From Prevotella denticola (GTDB lineage: Bacteria > Bacteroidota > Bacteroidia > Bacteroidales > Bacteroidaceae): a stretch of DNA of 64,000 nt. The notes under the pieces are model-generated. The model saw only the letters and a program-made list of their open reading frames with translations, was not told where the DNA came from and ran no database searches. Positions 56,215 through 64,000 of this stretch are shown here, one piece after another; position 1 is the stretch's first letter, and each line of letters opens with the position of its first letter. The position numbers were made by a program, and so were the translations under genes. Where the stretch lies: contig NZ_UGTM01000001.1 in assembly GCF_900454835.1 (NCBI RefSeq), forward strand, positions 1,550,501-1,614,500, read 5' to 3'.

Positions 56215-56301
56215 TGTTTCCAATCTTAAAATAACAACCAATACTTATATTATACTTAAAGAGCCATGAAAGAGACTCTCGACGACAAAGATAGCAAAAA
56301 C

Positions 56302-56335
56302 AAATCCCAAAAGCCATAAACAGCCTTTGGGATTT
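56302..56335. terminator. Terminator after gpmI
   Basis: AAATCCCAAA (56302-56311) and TTTGGGATTT (56326-56335) with a 14-base loop that can pair partly (AGCC, GGCT-like); T-rich on the minus strand side. Confidence 0.75.
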
Positions 56336-56362
56336 TCTTGTTTTCGGATTATTAACACTTAA

Positions 56363-57880
56363 TCAGTCTGTAATCAGATTCTCACCTGTCATGTCAGACG
56401 GCTGTTCCAGTCCCATGATATGGAGGATGGAAGGAGCAACGTCAGCCAGACGCCCGTCTTTGACCGTCGCCGAGTTGTTGTCCGTAACATAGATGAACGG
56501 AACCGGATTCAGCGAGTGGGCGGTGTTCGGCGTACCGTCATCATTGATGGCGTGGTCGGCATTGCCGTGGTCGGCGATGATGATAGCCTCGTAATCATTG
56601 GCCTTGGCAGCCTCGATAACCTCCTTTACACAGTGGTCGATAGCCCACACTGCTTTGGCGATGGCATGGTAAACACCTGTGTGACCCACCATGTCACCAT
56701 TGGCAAAATTCACCACGATGAAATCATACTGCTGCGTATTGATAGCACCGACGAGCTTGTCCTTTACCTCGAAGGCACTCATCTCCGGCTTCAGGTCGTA
56801 GGTTGCCACCTTCGGCGAATGAACCAGAATGCGGTCCTCACCCTCGAAAGGCTGCTCGCGGCCGCCGTTGAAGAAGAAAGTCACGTGTGCATACTTCTCC
56901 GTTTCGGCTGTATGCAGCTGACGCTTGCCGAGCCGGCTGAGATACTCGCCCAGGGTATCTACGACATTTTCTTTAGGGAAGAGTACGTGTACCCCCTTGA
57001 AGTTGGCATCATAAGGGGTCATGCAGTAATACTGCAGATCCTTGATGGTGTGCATACCCTCCTCCGGCATATCCTCCTGAGTGAGCACGTGGGTCAGCTC
57101 CCGGGCACGGTCGTTGCGGAAGTTGATGAAGATGACGACATCGCCCTCCTGGATGGTTCCATCAACAGAAGAATTGTTAATCGGCTTGATGAACTCGTCG
57201 GTCACACCGTCGGCATAACTTGCTTCGACAGCCTTCACCATATCGGTAGCCTGGTTGCCTTTGCCTTCGACGAGCAGGTCGTAAGCCTCTTTCACACGGT
57301 TCCATCGATTGTCACGGTCCATAGCATAGAACCGGCCGACGATGGAAGCGACGTGTGCTCCGTTGGCATCACAGACCTTCTGGATGTCGGCGATGAAGCC
57401 GGCACCACTCTTCGGATCGGTATCACGGCCGTCCATGAAACAGTGGACATATACATCTTTCAGGTTGTATTCCTTGCCGATTTCGATGAGCTTGAAGAGG
57501 TGGGCCAGTGAAGAGTGGACACCGCCGGTAGAAGTCAGTCCCATCAGGTGGAGCTTCTTGCCTGTCTTCTGCGCATAGCTGTAAGCATCGATGATGCCCT
57601 GGTTCTTCAATATGTCACCTGTCTGACAGGCCTTGTTGATCTTCACGAGGTCCTGATAGACAATACGGCCGGCACCGATATTCAGGTGTCCCACCTCCGA
57701 GTTGCCCATCTGGCCGGCAGGCAGACCAACATCCTCACCCGAAGCCTGCAACTGCGAATGTGCGCTGACCGCATTCAAATAATCTAAGAAAGGTGTCGGT
57801 GTGTTGTAAATCACATCGCCTCTGTCATGCTTTCCGTTACCCCATCCGTCAAGGATCATCAATAAAGCTTTCTTTGCCAT
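56363..57880 (-). CDS. gpmI: Cofactor-independent phosphoglycerate mutase
   Basis: 505 residues of the alkaline phosphatase superfamily. [14 protein letters not shown] supplies the first metal aspartate, [20 protein letters not shown] the catalytic serine (in NSEVGH), and [14 protein letters not shown] the second metal site. It interconverts 3- and 2-phosphoglycerate in glycolysis with two manganese ions. TACCTTTG at 57926-57919 on the minus strand is its likely -7 element. Confidence 0.96.
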   Translation of the reverse strand: MAKKALLMILDGWGNGKHDRGDVIYNTPTPFLDYLNAVSAHSQLQASGEDVGLPAGQMGNSEVGHLNIGAGRIVYQDLVKINKACQTGDILKNQGIIDAYSYAQKTGKKLHLMGLTSTGGVHSSLAHLFKLIEIGKEYNLKDVYVHCFMDGRDTDPKSGAGFIADIQKVCDANGAHVASIVGRFYAMDRDNRWNRVKEAYDLLVEGKGNQATDMVKAVEASYADGVTDEFIKPINNSSVDGTIQEGDVVIFINFRNDRARELTHVLTQEDMPEEGMHTIKDLQYYCMTPYDANFKGVHVLFPKENVVDTLGEYLSRLGKRQLHTAETEKYAHVTFFFNGGREQPFEGEDRILVHSPKVATYDLKPEMSAFEVKDKLVGAINTQQYDFIVVNFANGDMVGHTGVYHAIAKAVWAIDHCVKEVIEAAKANDYEAIIIADHGNADHAINDDGTPNTAHSLNPVPFIYVTDNNSATVKDGRLADVAPSILHIMGLEQPSDMTGENLITD

Positions 57881-58093
57881 AATTTTACCTTTATTTTTTG
57901 TTATTGTCTTCGTTCCTGCAAAGGTACGATAAAAGAATAAGACCGTGGCAAAAAGGTGTTGGAATTTTACGGTCGGGGACTGGCGGGATATGCGTCAAGT
58001 TCCCTCTGCAAAGGGCAGTCACCGGCCACTCACAGCAATTAACAGCTTCCCGATGCCCCAGCAAGCTGAATGTTCCTTGCCATACCCCATGAG

Positions 58094-58615
58094 CTATTGC
58101 AACCGGAACGTTATGGGCACGCCTACCCATACGCCTTTTCTTGGCTTGCGTTTCCATTTCCAGGCCGGCATTGTCTTCAACACACGAAGTGCCTCTTGAT
58201 CCAACACCGGATCGACAGAACGCAACACAGTGAACCGGCTGCACCTGCCCTTGGGACTGACAAAGAACCTTACGATGACCCTTCCTTGTACGCAGGTTTC
58301 CTGCAACACTGGAGGATAACGGAGATTGGCTGCAACGAACGCATTGAAATCACCGGGGAAACAAGGGGATTCCTCAAAGGAACATACCGTTTCCATCAAC
58401 GGCTTCCGGTCTGTCGTCACCGTGTCTTCCTTGTCCATACGTACAACTACAGATGCCGTGTCACAGCAGGGAACAGAACTGGGCTCAGCACAGATCTTGG
58501 GTGAAAAAGAGCATTCATCCTTTCTTTTCTTCGATTTCATCGGCTGATGCTGTGCATCCGCATTTCCAACAGCAACAAAACACATCAGCAATACATAAAA
58601 TAATTTTGTCTTCAT
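58094..58615 (-). CDS. Small TonB C-terminal domain protein
   Basis: 173 residues from ATG 58615, with a signal peptide (MKTKLFYVLLMCFVAVGNADA) instead of a membrane anchor. Residues about 95-173 form a TonB C-terminal domain: ANLRYPPVLQETCVQGRVIV, VDPVLDQEALRVLKTMPAWK and GVWVGVPITFRLQ. Such domains bind TonB-box regions of outer-membrane receptors, but without a membrane anchor it cannot by itself transmit energy from ExbBD. Two to three cysteine pairs are present. Role unknown. Confidence 0.8.
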   Translation of the reverse strand: MKTKLFYVLLMCFVAVGNADAQHQPMKSKKRKDECSFSPKICAEPSSVPCCDTASVVVRMDKEDTVTTDRKPLMETVCSFEESPCFPGDFNAFVAANLRYPPVLQETCVQGRVIVRFFVSPKGRCSRFTVLRSVDPVLDQEALRVLKTMPAWKWKRKPRKGVWVGVPITFRLQ

Positions 58616-58621
58616 AATCAT

Positions 58622-58927
58622 AATTGTTTAGCATCTAACATATAGTCTACTTCATATTCCCATCAAAAGATTGTAATCATACTTCTCCCTCCATCCATAA
58701 GACCGGAGCGGATAATCAAAAACCTGCACCGACGCTTAAACGCAATCACGCCGCCGCAGGTTTATGAAATGCAGATGACAATCATTGGAACTTATTGTCA
58801 GTGCAAAGGTAAACAAGAAGAAGATACAAAGCAATACCTTGGCCTTACTTGACACATATACGGATATTACCGCACTGGCTGTCAGAAACTTATCTATTCT
58901 TATCCATGAATTCTGACACAACGGCGA
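58622..58927. other. Intergenic region between divergent genes
   Basis: No supported frame. It holds the promoter regions of the TonB-domain gene (not recognised) and, at its right end, that of the TPR regulator. Confidence 0.4.
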
Positions 58928-58959
58928 TTTGGCCGTACCACATAGAATGTGTATCTTTG
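58928..58959 (+). promoter_or_regulatory. Promoter of the TPR/HTH-like gene, leaderless
   Basis: TTTG (58928-58931), 20 bases, TATCTTTG (58952-58959). ATG 58965 lies 5 bases after the -7 element, where transcription itself is expected to begin. Confidence 0.78.
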
Positions 58960-58964
58960 CAAAC

Positions 58965-60128
58965 ATGAAAAAGAGAACTTGCCTGGTGATGATAGCCCTT
59001 TCAACACTGCTCTCATGCCACCAAAGGAGACTGCCGGCCTACCCTGCCACCGACGATGGAATCGCACGGATGCGGCTCGACAGTGCAGCATTGCTGCTCA
59101 GGAAACACGACACCCGCAATGCGATGTGCCAGCTGAAAGCAGCTGAAAAGCATCTTTTCAACGTAACGGAAGACTCTCTGAAGTTCACGACTTACTACCG
59201 TATCGCACTGCTGAATGCGGAAAACGGGGCCTACAGGCTGGCACTCGACTACCTCAACCATGCCGCCAGACATACCGACGACAGCAAAAAAAGCCACCGT
59301 CTGGCAGACATTTACCTCGAAAAAGCTTCTGTCCTCAACCAAATGGGACTTCGCGACTCGGCATTGCTGTATATAAAAAAAGCAGAGGCGTTCAGCCCCC
59401 GCATTCGGAAAGACCAGGAAGAAAGCATAAGAGAGATACGTACACGAATCGAAAAACATCAGATTCTTTCGGTTTCACCGGAGAAGGACATTGAGATCGT
59501 ACAGATACAGGACCGTTATGAGGTGGCACTGGCACAGCGCAAAGCCCTGCAGTTGCAGCTGTACATTGCCTATCTTCTCCTGCTTCTCATCGCCGTTTCC
59601 ATCGGCATTATCGTGTGGTTCCGCCGGCGTATGCACCAACAGCTCCGCTTCTATCGCCAACAACAGCAGGAAACGGAACAGAACATCCAGCGTATCTTAC
59701 GACAGAAAGATACGACAATCGATGAAATGAAAGCTGATATTGACGAGAAAATCCATGAGCTGGAACAGCTGAAGCGAAAGATTCCTGCACATAAACGGAA
59801 TGAGAAAACATCCGAATCTATCGACCAGATTAAACTCGGAGTCGATACGCTCTACTCGATTCTGAAAGGCGACAACCTCTCACAGATGGGCAAACGAGAG
59901 CAACAGGCACTCAACGCCATCATATCCAGCTACGACTACGAACTGGCGTATGTGCTCAACAATCCCCGTTATGCTTTCACACCTAAGGAGACTTTTTATT
60001 ACATCATGGAACAGAACGGCATCACCGACGAGCAGAAAGCCACAGCTTTCTGCTGTACGGCACAGGCGGTGAGGTCGATAAAAAGCCGGATGAGGAAAAA
60101 GATGGAGAACAGAATCAAGCAACCCTGA
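58965..60128 (+). CDS. Lipoprotein-anchored TPR protein with C-terminal HTH-like region
   Basis: 387 residues from ATG 58965. The start MKKRTCLVMIALSTLLSCHQ is a lipoprotein signal. Residues about 40-150 are tetratricopeptide-like helices (YYRIALLNAENGAYRLALDY, IYLEKASVLNQMGLRDSALL). One membrane helix lies at about residues 203-222, then a coiled coil, and the last 50 residues end in a helix-turn-helix-like segment (ITDEQKATAFCCTAQAVRSI). Bacteroidota have many such membrane-bound TPR regulators; the intracellular end may bind DNA. No cognate target is adjacent. Confidence 0.78.
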   Translation: MKKRTCLVMIALSTLLSCHQRRLPAYPATDDGIARMRLDSAALLLRKHDTRNAMCQLKAAEKHLFNVTEDSLKFTTYYRIALLNAENGAYRLALDYLNHAARHTDDSKKSHRLADIYLEKASVLNQMGLRDSALLYIKKAEAFSPRIRKDQEESIREIRTRIEKHQILSVSPEKDIEIVQIQDRYEVALAQRKALQLQLYIAYLLLLLIAVSIGIIVWFRRRMHQQLRFYRQQQQETEQNIQRILRQKDTTIDEMKADIDEKIHELEQLKRKIPAHKRNEKTSESIDQIKLGVDTLYSILKGDNLSQMGKREQQALNAIISSYDYELAYVLNNPRYAFTPKETFYYIMEQNGITDEQKATAFCCTAQAVRSIKSRMRKKMENRIKQP

Positions 60129-60247
60129 ACGGAAGTCCGTCACGTTTCATTCTACCCATAATAACAGAAAACAGCCCGTATGAAGACAATATGGGAACAT
60201 TGGAGTGTCACGGTTTCGCATTCCTTGCTATAGACTGCCCTCTTCAT

Positions 60248-61450
60248 TTACATCTTCTTCGCAGCATATTCTCCCATCTCCCTGTAGCCTGCAGGATTGG
60301 GGTGCAGCCAGTCGCCGATATGCCATTCACGGCGCAGCTGTTCCGGTGCGGAGGGATCACGCAGAAGGACATCGAAATCGATGAAACCGTCTATTTCACG
60401 TGTTGTCCGTATCCATTCGTTCACCGTTCTGCGTGCTTTCTCACGTGCCTCGGTGAAGTAGCCTTTGCAGCCACGGAAGGGAGTTATCGTTCCCATATAG
60501 ACCTTGAGTCCGTGCAAGCGGGCTTTCCTGATCATTACATGATAGGCTTCTATGAGCTGCCGGGCTGTTTCCTCCGGATTCATCGACGTACCGATGTCGT
60601 TGATTGCCTCAAAGATGATGACTGCACGAAGTCCTCGCTGCCCCAGTATGTCCCGGTCGAATCGTTCCTTTCCAGGCTGTCCCAGTCCCACGGAGAGGAT
60701 GCGGTTGTTGCCGATTCCGAGGTTCAGAATTCCCGTTCTGGCAGCTTTGGAACTATTGGAAGCAGCATCGCCATTCAATGCAGCTGAAAGGAAGTCGGGC
60801 CAGCGGTCCTGTGCATTGGTCGTACTGCCCTTTCCATCGGTTATGCTGTTGCCAAGGATGGCTATACTGGAAGCCGTGGCATCGAGCACGTCTATGGCCG
60901 AGATATTGAACCAGTGGTCTTCCTTGAAAGCGGTAGAAAAATCGGTATAGGCATTTGTCACACCCCGCAATATATAAGAGGTGGTGCGCGACCCCATGTG
61001 GACAGTCGGTTCCTTGGGTGCTTTCAGGTAATTGATGGTAATGGTGATACGCTCCAAAGGATGCAGGTTGAACCGCAATGCATCCGAGAAGACGGCCTTG
61101 CCCGCAAGAATCGTTACCCGTCGTTTCCTGCCGAACTGCAGATACTTCGCTGAACGCTTCTGTATCTCGGGACCGTTCCCAGCCCTGGCCACATAGACAC
61201 TCGTTATCTCGACAGGCTCTGAAGAGCATTCATTACTCAGCTGCAGGCGGATGACACTCCCGCCGATGCTGACCTTCACCACCTGCCGGACGGATCGGTC
61301 GGTCATTTGGTTGTTGTAGGGCATAAACGCCTTGTCGACCGTCTGCGGCGCACAGGCCCATGTCCCCACCCAATGCGGTTGCTGCGCATGGACAGCGAGG
61401 GGTGCAAACAAAAAGAATAAAAGTAAAAGTTTCTTTGTCATAGGAATCAT
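60248..61450 (-). CDS. Secreted SGNH/GDSL hydrolase
   Basis: 400 residues from ATG 61450 (or 61441), with signal peptide KKLLLLFFLFAPLAVHA. A beta-rich N-terminal region (VGTWACAPQTVDKAFMPYNN) precedes the SGNH core: SIAILGNSITDGKGS with the nucleophile serine, GIGNNRIL, EAINDIGTS, and the catalytic HIGDWLHPNPAGYREMGEYA. Such enzymes de-esterify carbohydrates or lipids outside the cytoplasm; this architecture is common in polysaccharide-degrading Bacteroidota. Substrate unknown. Confidence 0.9.
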   Translation of the reverse strand: MIPMTKKLLLLFFLFAPLAVHAQQPHWVGTWACAPQTVDKAFMPYNNQMTDRSVRQVVKVSIGGSVIRLQLSNECSSEPVEITSVYVARAGNGPEIQKRSAKYLQFGRKRRVTILAGKAVFSDALRFNLHPLERITITINYLKAPKEPTVHMGSRTTSYILRGVTNAYTDFSTAFKEDHWFNISAIDVLDATASSIAILGNSITDGKGSTTNAQDRWPDFLSAALNGDAASNSSKAARTGILNLGIGNNRILSVGLGQPGKERFDRDILGQRGLRAVIIFEAINDIGTSMNPEETARQLIEAYHVMIRKARLHGLKVYMGTITPFRGCKGYFTEAREKARRTVNEWIRTTREIDGFIDFDVLLRDPSAPEQLRREWHIGDWLHPNPAGYREMGEYAAKKM

Positions 61451-61479
61451 GAAAAACAAGGAAAAATGAAGACCTCCCA

Positions 61480-61533
61480 AAGAGAGAACTCACGAAGAGA
61501 GAGAAAACTGAAGAGAGAACTCACGAAGAGAGA
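61480..61533. repeat. Two 23-bp direct repeats
   Basis: AGAGAGAACTCACGAAGAGA occurs at about 61481-61500 and again 31 bases later (about 61512-61531). They lie just upstream of the SGNH hydrolase gene and are purine-rich on the plus strand. Confidence 0.6.
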
Positions 61534-61630
61534 CCTCCCCACGTCCCTTAGAAGGAGGGATGTGGTAGGATAAGGCGGAAAAGACGAGGGCTGGCTCGTC
61601 TGTGCTGCGCAGAATCATAGGGGTAGCCTG

Positions 61631-62590
61631 CTATTCACTCCCCCTCTCCATTCGGAGAGGGGCTGGGGGTGAGGCTTTTGGGGGTGAGGCTTTTCGGGTA
61701 AGGCTTTCTATCTCCTCCTGCATATACGCCATGAACCCCTCCCCCTCTACGATGTCAATATCCTTGTACAGTCCGAGGACGAAACGTCCCAACCCACGGT
61801 AGTCACAGACCTCAATGTCCAGCAGCCAGGAATTGTCTTCCTGCCGGGCAACATAACGGACCCCTTGCGGATATTCCTCCACAAAAAGGTTGTGTGACAA
61901 CTGCCCCAACCGGAGTTTCACCCGATGGCGTTCCTCACCGCTGAACATGAAGATGTCGGTGAACACCTGCCGGTGCCGGTCTTCATGCAGCCAGGGAGTA
62001 TCAAGCTCTTCCACGTCCTTCATACGGGAGATTTTGAAAGTCTTGTTCGTATGAGACAGCAGTTCATGACAGCGCACATCCTCGTTGTCGTGCAGCAGGA
62101 GGAAAGGTTCGACGATACGGTCCTTCACCGTGTGGCTGTTCGGACTGGAGTATCCTACCAGCCGTACCATCCGCTTACGCTCCATTGCCCGCCGGAGCAC
62201 AGACAGGTTGCTGTCCATCTGCCGGCGGACCGATGAGGGAGCTGATACAGACAGGGCGTAGGCATTCTCTATCTTCCTCCGAAGCTGGTTCACCGCCACA
62301 CTGCTGCCGTTATCCGCCATCGTCAGCAGACTGTAGATGGTCCTGATGTCATTGTCCGTGAACTGGACGGCCTGCAACAGCCTTGTAAAGAAAGGCGACC
62401 GGCGGTCGATGTGATAACAGCCTTCATGCTTGAAGACGATGAAACCGGCATGTCTGATGAAATCGAGCAGATAATAAAAGTTCCTGCGCGACAGCTCCAT
62501 CCTCTCGCACAGTTCCTCCACCGTATAGTTGCGGCCGTCAGACAAGAGCGCCAACAGTTCCAACTGCTTCCTTAGTTTGTCAAATCTCAT
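61631..62590 (-). CDS. WYL-domain transcriptional regulator
   Basis: 319 residues. The N-terminus is a winged helix (LLALLSDGRNYTVEELCERM, SRRNFYYLLDFIRHAGFIVF), and the central part is a WYL ligand-binding domain (VRLVGYSSPNSHTVKDRIVE, LLLHDNEDVRCHE). The last 20 or so residues (KASPPKASPPAPLRMERGSE) come from a repetitive element rather than the family. WYL regulators often sense nucleic acids or nucleotides and some control defence loci; the target here is unknown. Confidence 0.88.
   Translation of the reverse strand: MRFDKLRKQLELLALLSDGRNYTVEELCERMELSRRNFYYLLDFIRHAGFIVFKHEGCYHIDRRSPFFTRLLQAVQFTDNDIRTIYSLLTMADNGSSVAVNQLRRKIENAYALSVSAPSSVRRQMDSNLSVLRRAMERKRMVRLVGYSSPNSHTVKDRIVEPFLLLHDNEDVRCHELLSHTNKTFKISRMKDVEELDTPWLHEDRHRQVFTDIFMFSGEERHRVKLRLGQLSHNLFVEEYPQGVRYVARQEDNSWLLDIEVCDYRGLGRFVLGLYKDIDIVEGEGFMAYMQEEIESLTRKASPPKASPPAPLRMERGSE
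61637..61713. repeat. GC-rich hairpin and 15-16-bp repeats inside the WYL gene end
   Basis: CCCCTCTCC (61641-61649), ATTC, GGAGAGGGG (61654-61662) form a perfect hairpin, followed by three partly conserved copies of GGGGTGAGGCTTTT, the last degenerate. This resembles short interspersed repeats common in Bacteroidota genomes. Confidence 0.7.
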
Positions 62591-62656
62591 ACATTACACT
62601 TATCCTGTATAGTACTAAACGCACAGGAAGGCCATTAATTGTCTTAACATGAAAAA

Positions 62657-62691
62657 ACTCTCTGTACAGGCATATAACCTGTACAGAGAGT
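62657..62691 (-). terminator. Terminator after the lipoprotein gene
   Basis: ACTCTCTGTACAGG (62657-62670) and its exact complement (62678-62691), 7-base loop, followed on the minus strand by TTTTTTC. Confidence 0.9.
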
Positions 62692-62713
62692 CAATATCAT
62701 TCGTCCTCAAACC

Positions 62714-63469
62714 TTACTTGTTCAAGACCAGAACTTCCTGCTTTACGCCGAAAGAGCCTGCAGAAACCGTGAACTTGAAATTGAAAGTGAATGTCTTTGT
62801 CCCTTCGTCATAAGTACTTCCCTGGTCTGTTGCACTGACCATTCCATACGACGGATGTTTAAATCCCGTCTCCATGGAAGAAGGATAGACTGTCACCTTA
62901 CTTCCGTTCGGACTGAAAGAGAAGCCATGGCCTTCTGCCCACAGATCCTTGATACGGTAGCGATTGCCCACTTCTGAATACTCGACATTGACGGTACCGA
63001 TATTGCCGAACATTTCCGATGTATATGTTCCTGTACCAAAAGCCTTGTAGTCAAGACCCTCGAAGTCGATACTCTGGGAAGTCTTCGTGCCACCATTCAC
63101 CGCAACAACGGTTATGGAATAAAGCCCGTGCAGGTCCGTAACATAGACATCCTTGTAATCAGAAGGCTTCACGTCAACTTTCTTTCCATTGGCAACGACA
63201 TAGTCGGCATATTCACCTTCTGTCATCTTACGTGCTTCCTTAGCCGACTTCAGTTCAGCCAGATAATATACTTCACTGACAGCAGCATTGGTCGCTACAC
63301 GGAAGAGACAGTCGTTATCGGCATTGTACCCATCTCCGACTTTGTATTGATAAACCGTTCCAACGGGTGTGCCGTCATTGCCCGGCTCTGTGCCATACTC
63401 TTCCTTACAGCCCGTAAAAACAACGGCGGCAAGGGCAAGTAACAGTAAACTCTTAATGTATTTCTTCAT
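62714..63469 (-). CDS. Outer-surface lipoprotein downstream of SusD
   Basis: 251 residues with a lipoprotein signal (KKYIKSLLLLALAAVVFTGC). The mature part is beta-rich, with an Ig-like N-terminal section (CLFRVATNAAVSEVYYLAEL) and a C-terminal section of alternating hydrophobic strands. It lies 29 bases after a SusD-like gene, the usual place of glycan- or peptide-binding accessory lipoproteins. No named family is recognised. Confidence 0.75.
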   Translation of the reverse strand: MKKYIKSLLLLALAAVVFTGCKEEYGTEPGNDGTPVGTVYQYKVGDGYNADNDCLFRVATNAAVSEVYYLAELKSAKEARKMTEGEYADYVVANGKKVDVKPSDYKDVYVTDLHGLYSITVVAVNGGTKTSQSIDFEGLDYKAFGTGTYTSEMFGNIGTVNVEYSEVGNRYRIKDLWAEGHGFSFSPNGSKVTVYPSSMETGFKHPSYGMVSATDQGSTYDEGTKTFTFNFKFTVSAGSFGVKQEVLVLNK

Positions 63470-63498
63470 AATCTTTTGCTTTTATATTCGTCAATTGC

Positions 63499-64000
63499 TT
63501 AGAAAACATACGGATCAGAGTCGGCGGCAGGCTGAACCGGATCAGGATTACGAGTCATACCTCCATTGTTGTCAGACTCTGTTCCCACAAATGCCCAGAC
63601 CATCCAGTTAGGCAGCTCCTTCGTATTCCAGCGCGCATTTTCAAGATGATTGGTTCCAGCATAACTGCGGATAATGCCCTTGTTCAGACGTTTGATATCA
63701 AAAGTAGCAAAACCTTCACCCCAGAGCTCTACACGGCGCTGCCACCAGACTTCGTTCTGGAATAGAGACGTACTGGCATTGTAATAAGCATCTGTATGTT
63801 TGCCATACACATACTGCGGGTCTCGCGTCTTGGCAAATGCTTCCAACAACGCCTTACCACGTACTTCATCCTGCATCCCTGCGGCTTCAGCCTCGATAAG
63901 CTTCATTTCCTCAACACGCATCAAAGGGACTGATACACACCAGGCATCGTACTTGACATCAGCTTTCCCCGCTGCATTGCGGAACTTCAAAGACAAACCA
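63499..64000 (-). CDS. RagB/SusD-family protein, C-terminal part (cut by window end)
   Basis: About 167 C-terminal residues; the gene continues beyond the window. VPLMRVEEMKLIEAEAAG and EVWWQRRVELWGEGFATFDI are the typical C-terminal SusD motifs. SusD-like lipoproteins sit on a SusC-type TonB-dependent transporter and bind its substrate; a susC gene is expected upstream, outside the window. Confidence 0.9.
   Translation of the reverse strand, partial: GLSLKFRNAAGKADVKYDAWCVSVPLMRVEEMKLIEAEAAGMQDEVRGKALLEAFAKTRDPQYVYGKHTDAYYNASTSLFQNEVWWQRRVELWGEGFATFDIKRLNKGIIRSYAGTNHLENARWNTKELPNWMVWAFVGTESDNNGGMTRNPDPVQPAADSDPYVF

Noticed and set aside
61602..61802. 66-codon plus-strand frame near the WYL gene end
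   Set aside because: Made of the repeat element on the opposite strand of the WYL gene.

Overview
The window comes from a member of the Bacteroidota, most likely Prevotella in the broad sense. The evidence is a type III glutamine synthetase, BspA-like leucine-rich repeats, a SusD/lipoprotein pair, a glycine-lipid acyltransferase pair, MurE with a DNPR (meso-DAP) motif, and promoters of the Bacteroidota type (TTTG or TTG, 19-21 bases, TAnnTTTG) upstream of many genes. Most genes look moderately GC-rich. The Abi locus (18.2-19.3 kb) and several intergenic stretches are visibly AT-rich.

Layout. 0-4.2 kb: surface polysaccharide genes (two tandem DUF6080-like membrane proteins, a GT2 glycosyltransferase, a Wzx-like flippase). 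5-7.3 kb: a secreted leucine-rich repeat protein and a small companion. 7.7-8.75 kb: an intact IS982-family insertion sequence with target duplication. 9.2-14.4 kb: an M13 peptidase, a decayed gene remnant and a DUF2339 membrane protein. 14.4-18 kb: a second polysaccharide cluster (GT2, IspD/TarI-like cytidylyltransferase, NAD-dependent epimerase, LicD). 18.2-19.3 kb: an Abi_2/AbiF-type HEPN protein followed on the same strand by a predicted small RNA with its own promoter and terminator. 19.6-24.5 kb: a repeat array, a possible RNA, a peroxiredoxin, a 27-residue membrane peptide with its own transcription signals, a helicase and a second predicted small RNA. 24.5-29.1 kb: glutamine synthetase III and the glycine-lipid pair.

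29.2-46 kb is a complete dcw cluster in the order mraZ-rsmH-ftsL-ftsI-murE-mraY-murD-ftsW-murG-murC-ftsQ-ftsA-ftsZ, headed by a promoter that overlaps three GTGG repeats spaced exactly 10 bp. In this sequence ftsZ carries a one-base deletion near codon 82. 46-52.7 kb holds a YeiH-type transporter, recO, tRNA-Glu, rpsT, gyrB and an AraC regulator. 52.8-64 kb holds a DUF3109 protein, two adjacent uracil-DNA glycosylase paralogs, two unusual small secreted proteins, gpmI, a TonB-domain protein, a TPR/HTH-like regulator apparently made from a leaderless mRNA, an SGNH hydrolase, a WYL regulator whose C-terminus is built from a repeat, a lipoprotein and the end of a SusD-like gene.

Main unexplained signals: (1) the Abi gene plus small RNA; (2) five separate non-coding arrays with the same 22-bp period but different sequences, four of them with palindromic cores; (3) two other compact transcription units, a predicted RNA at 24.19-24.38 kb and the 27-residue peptide gene at 21.5 kb.
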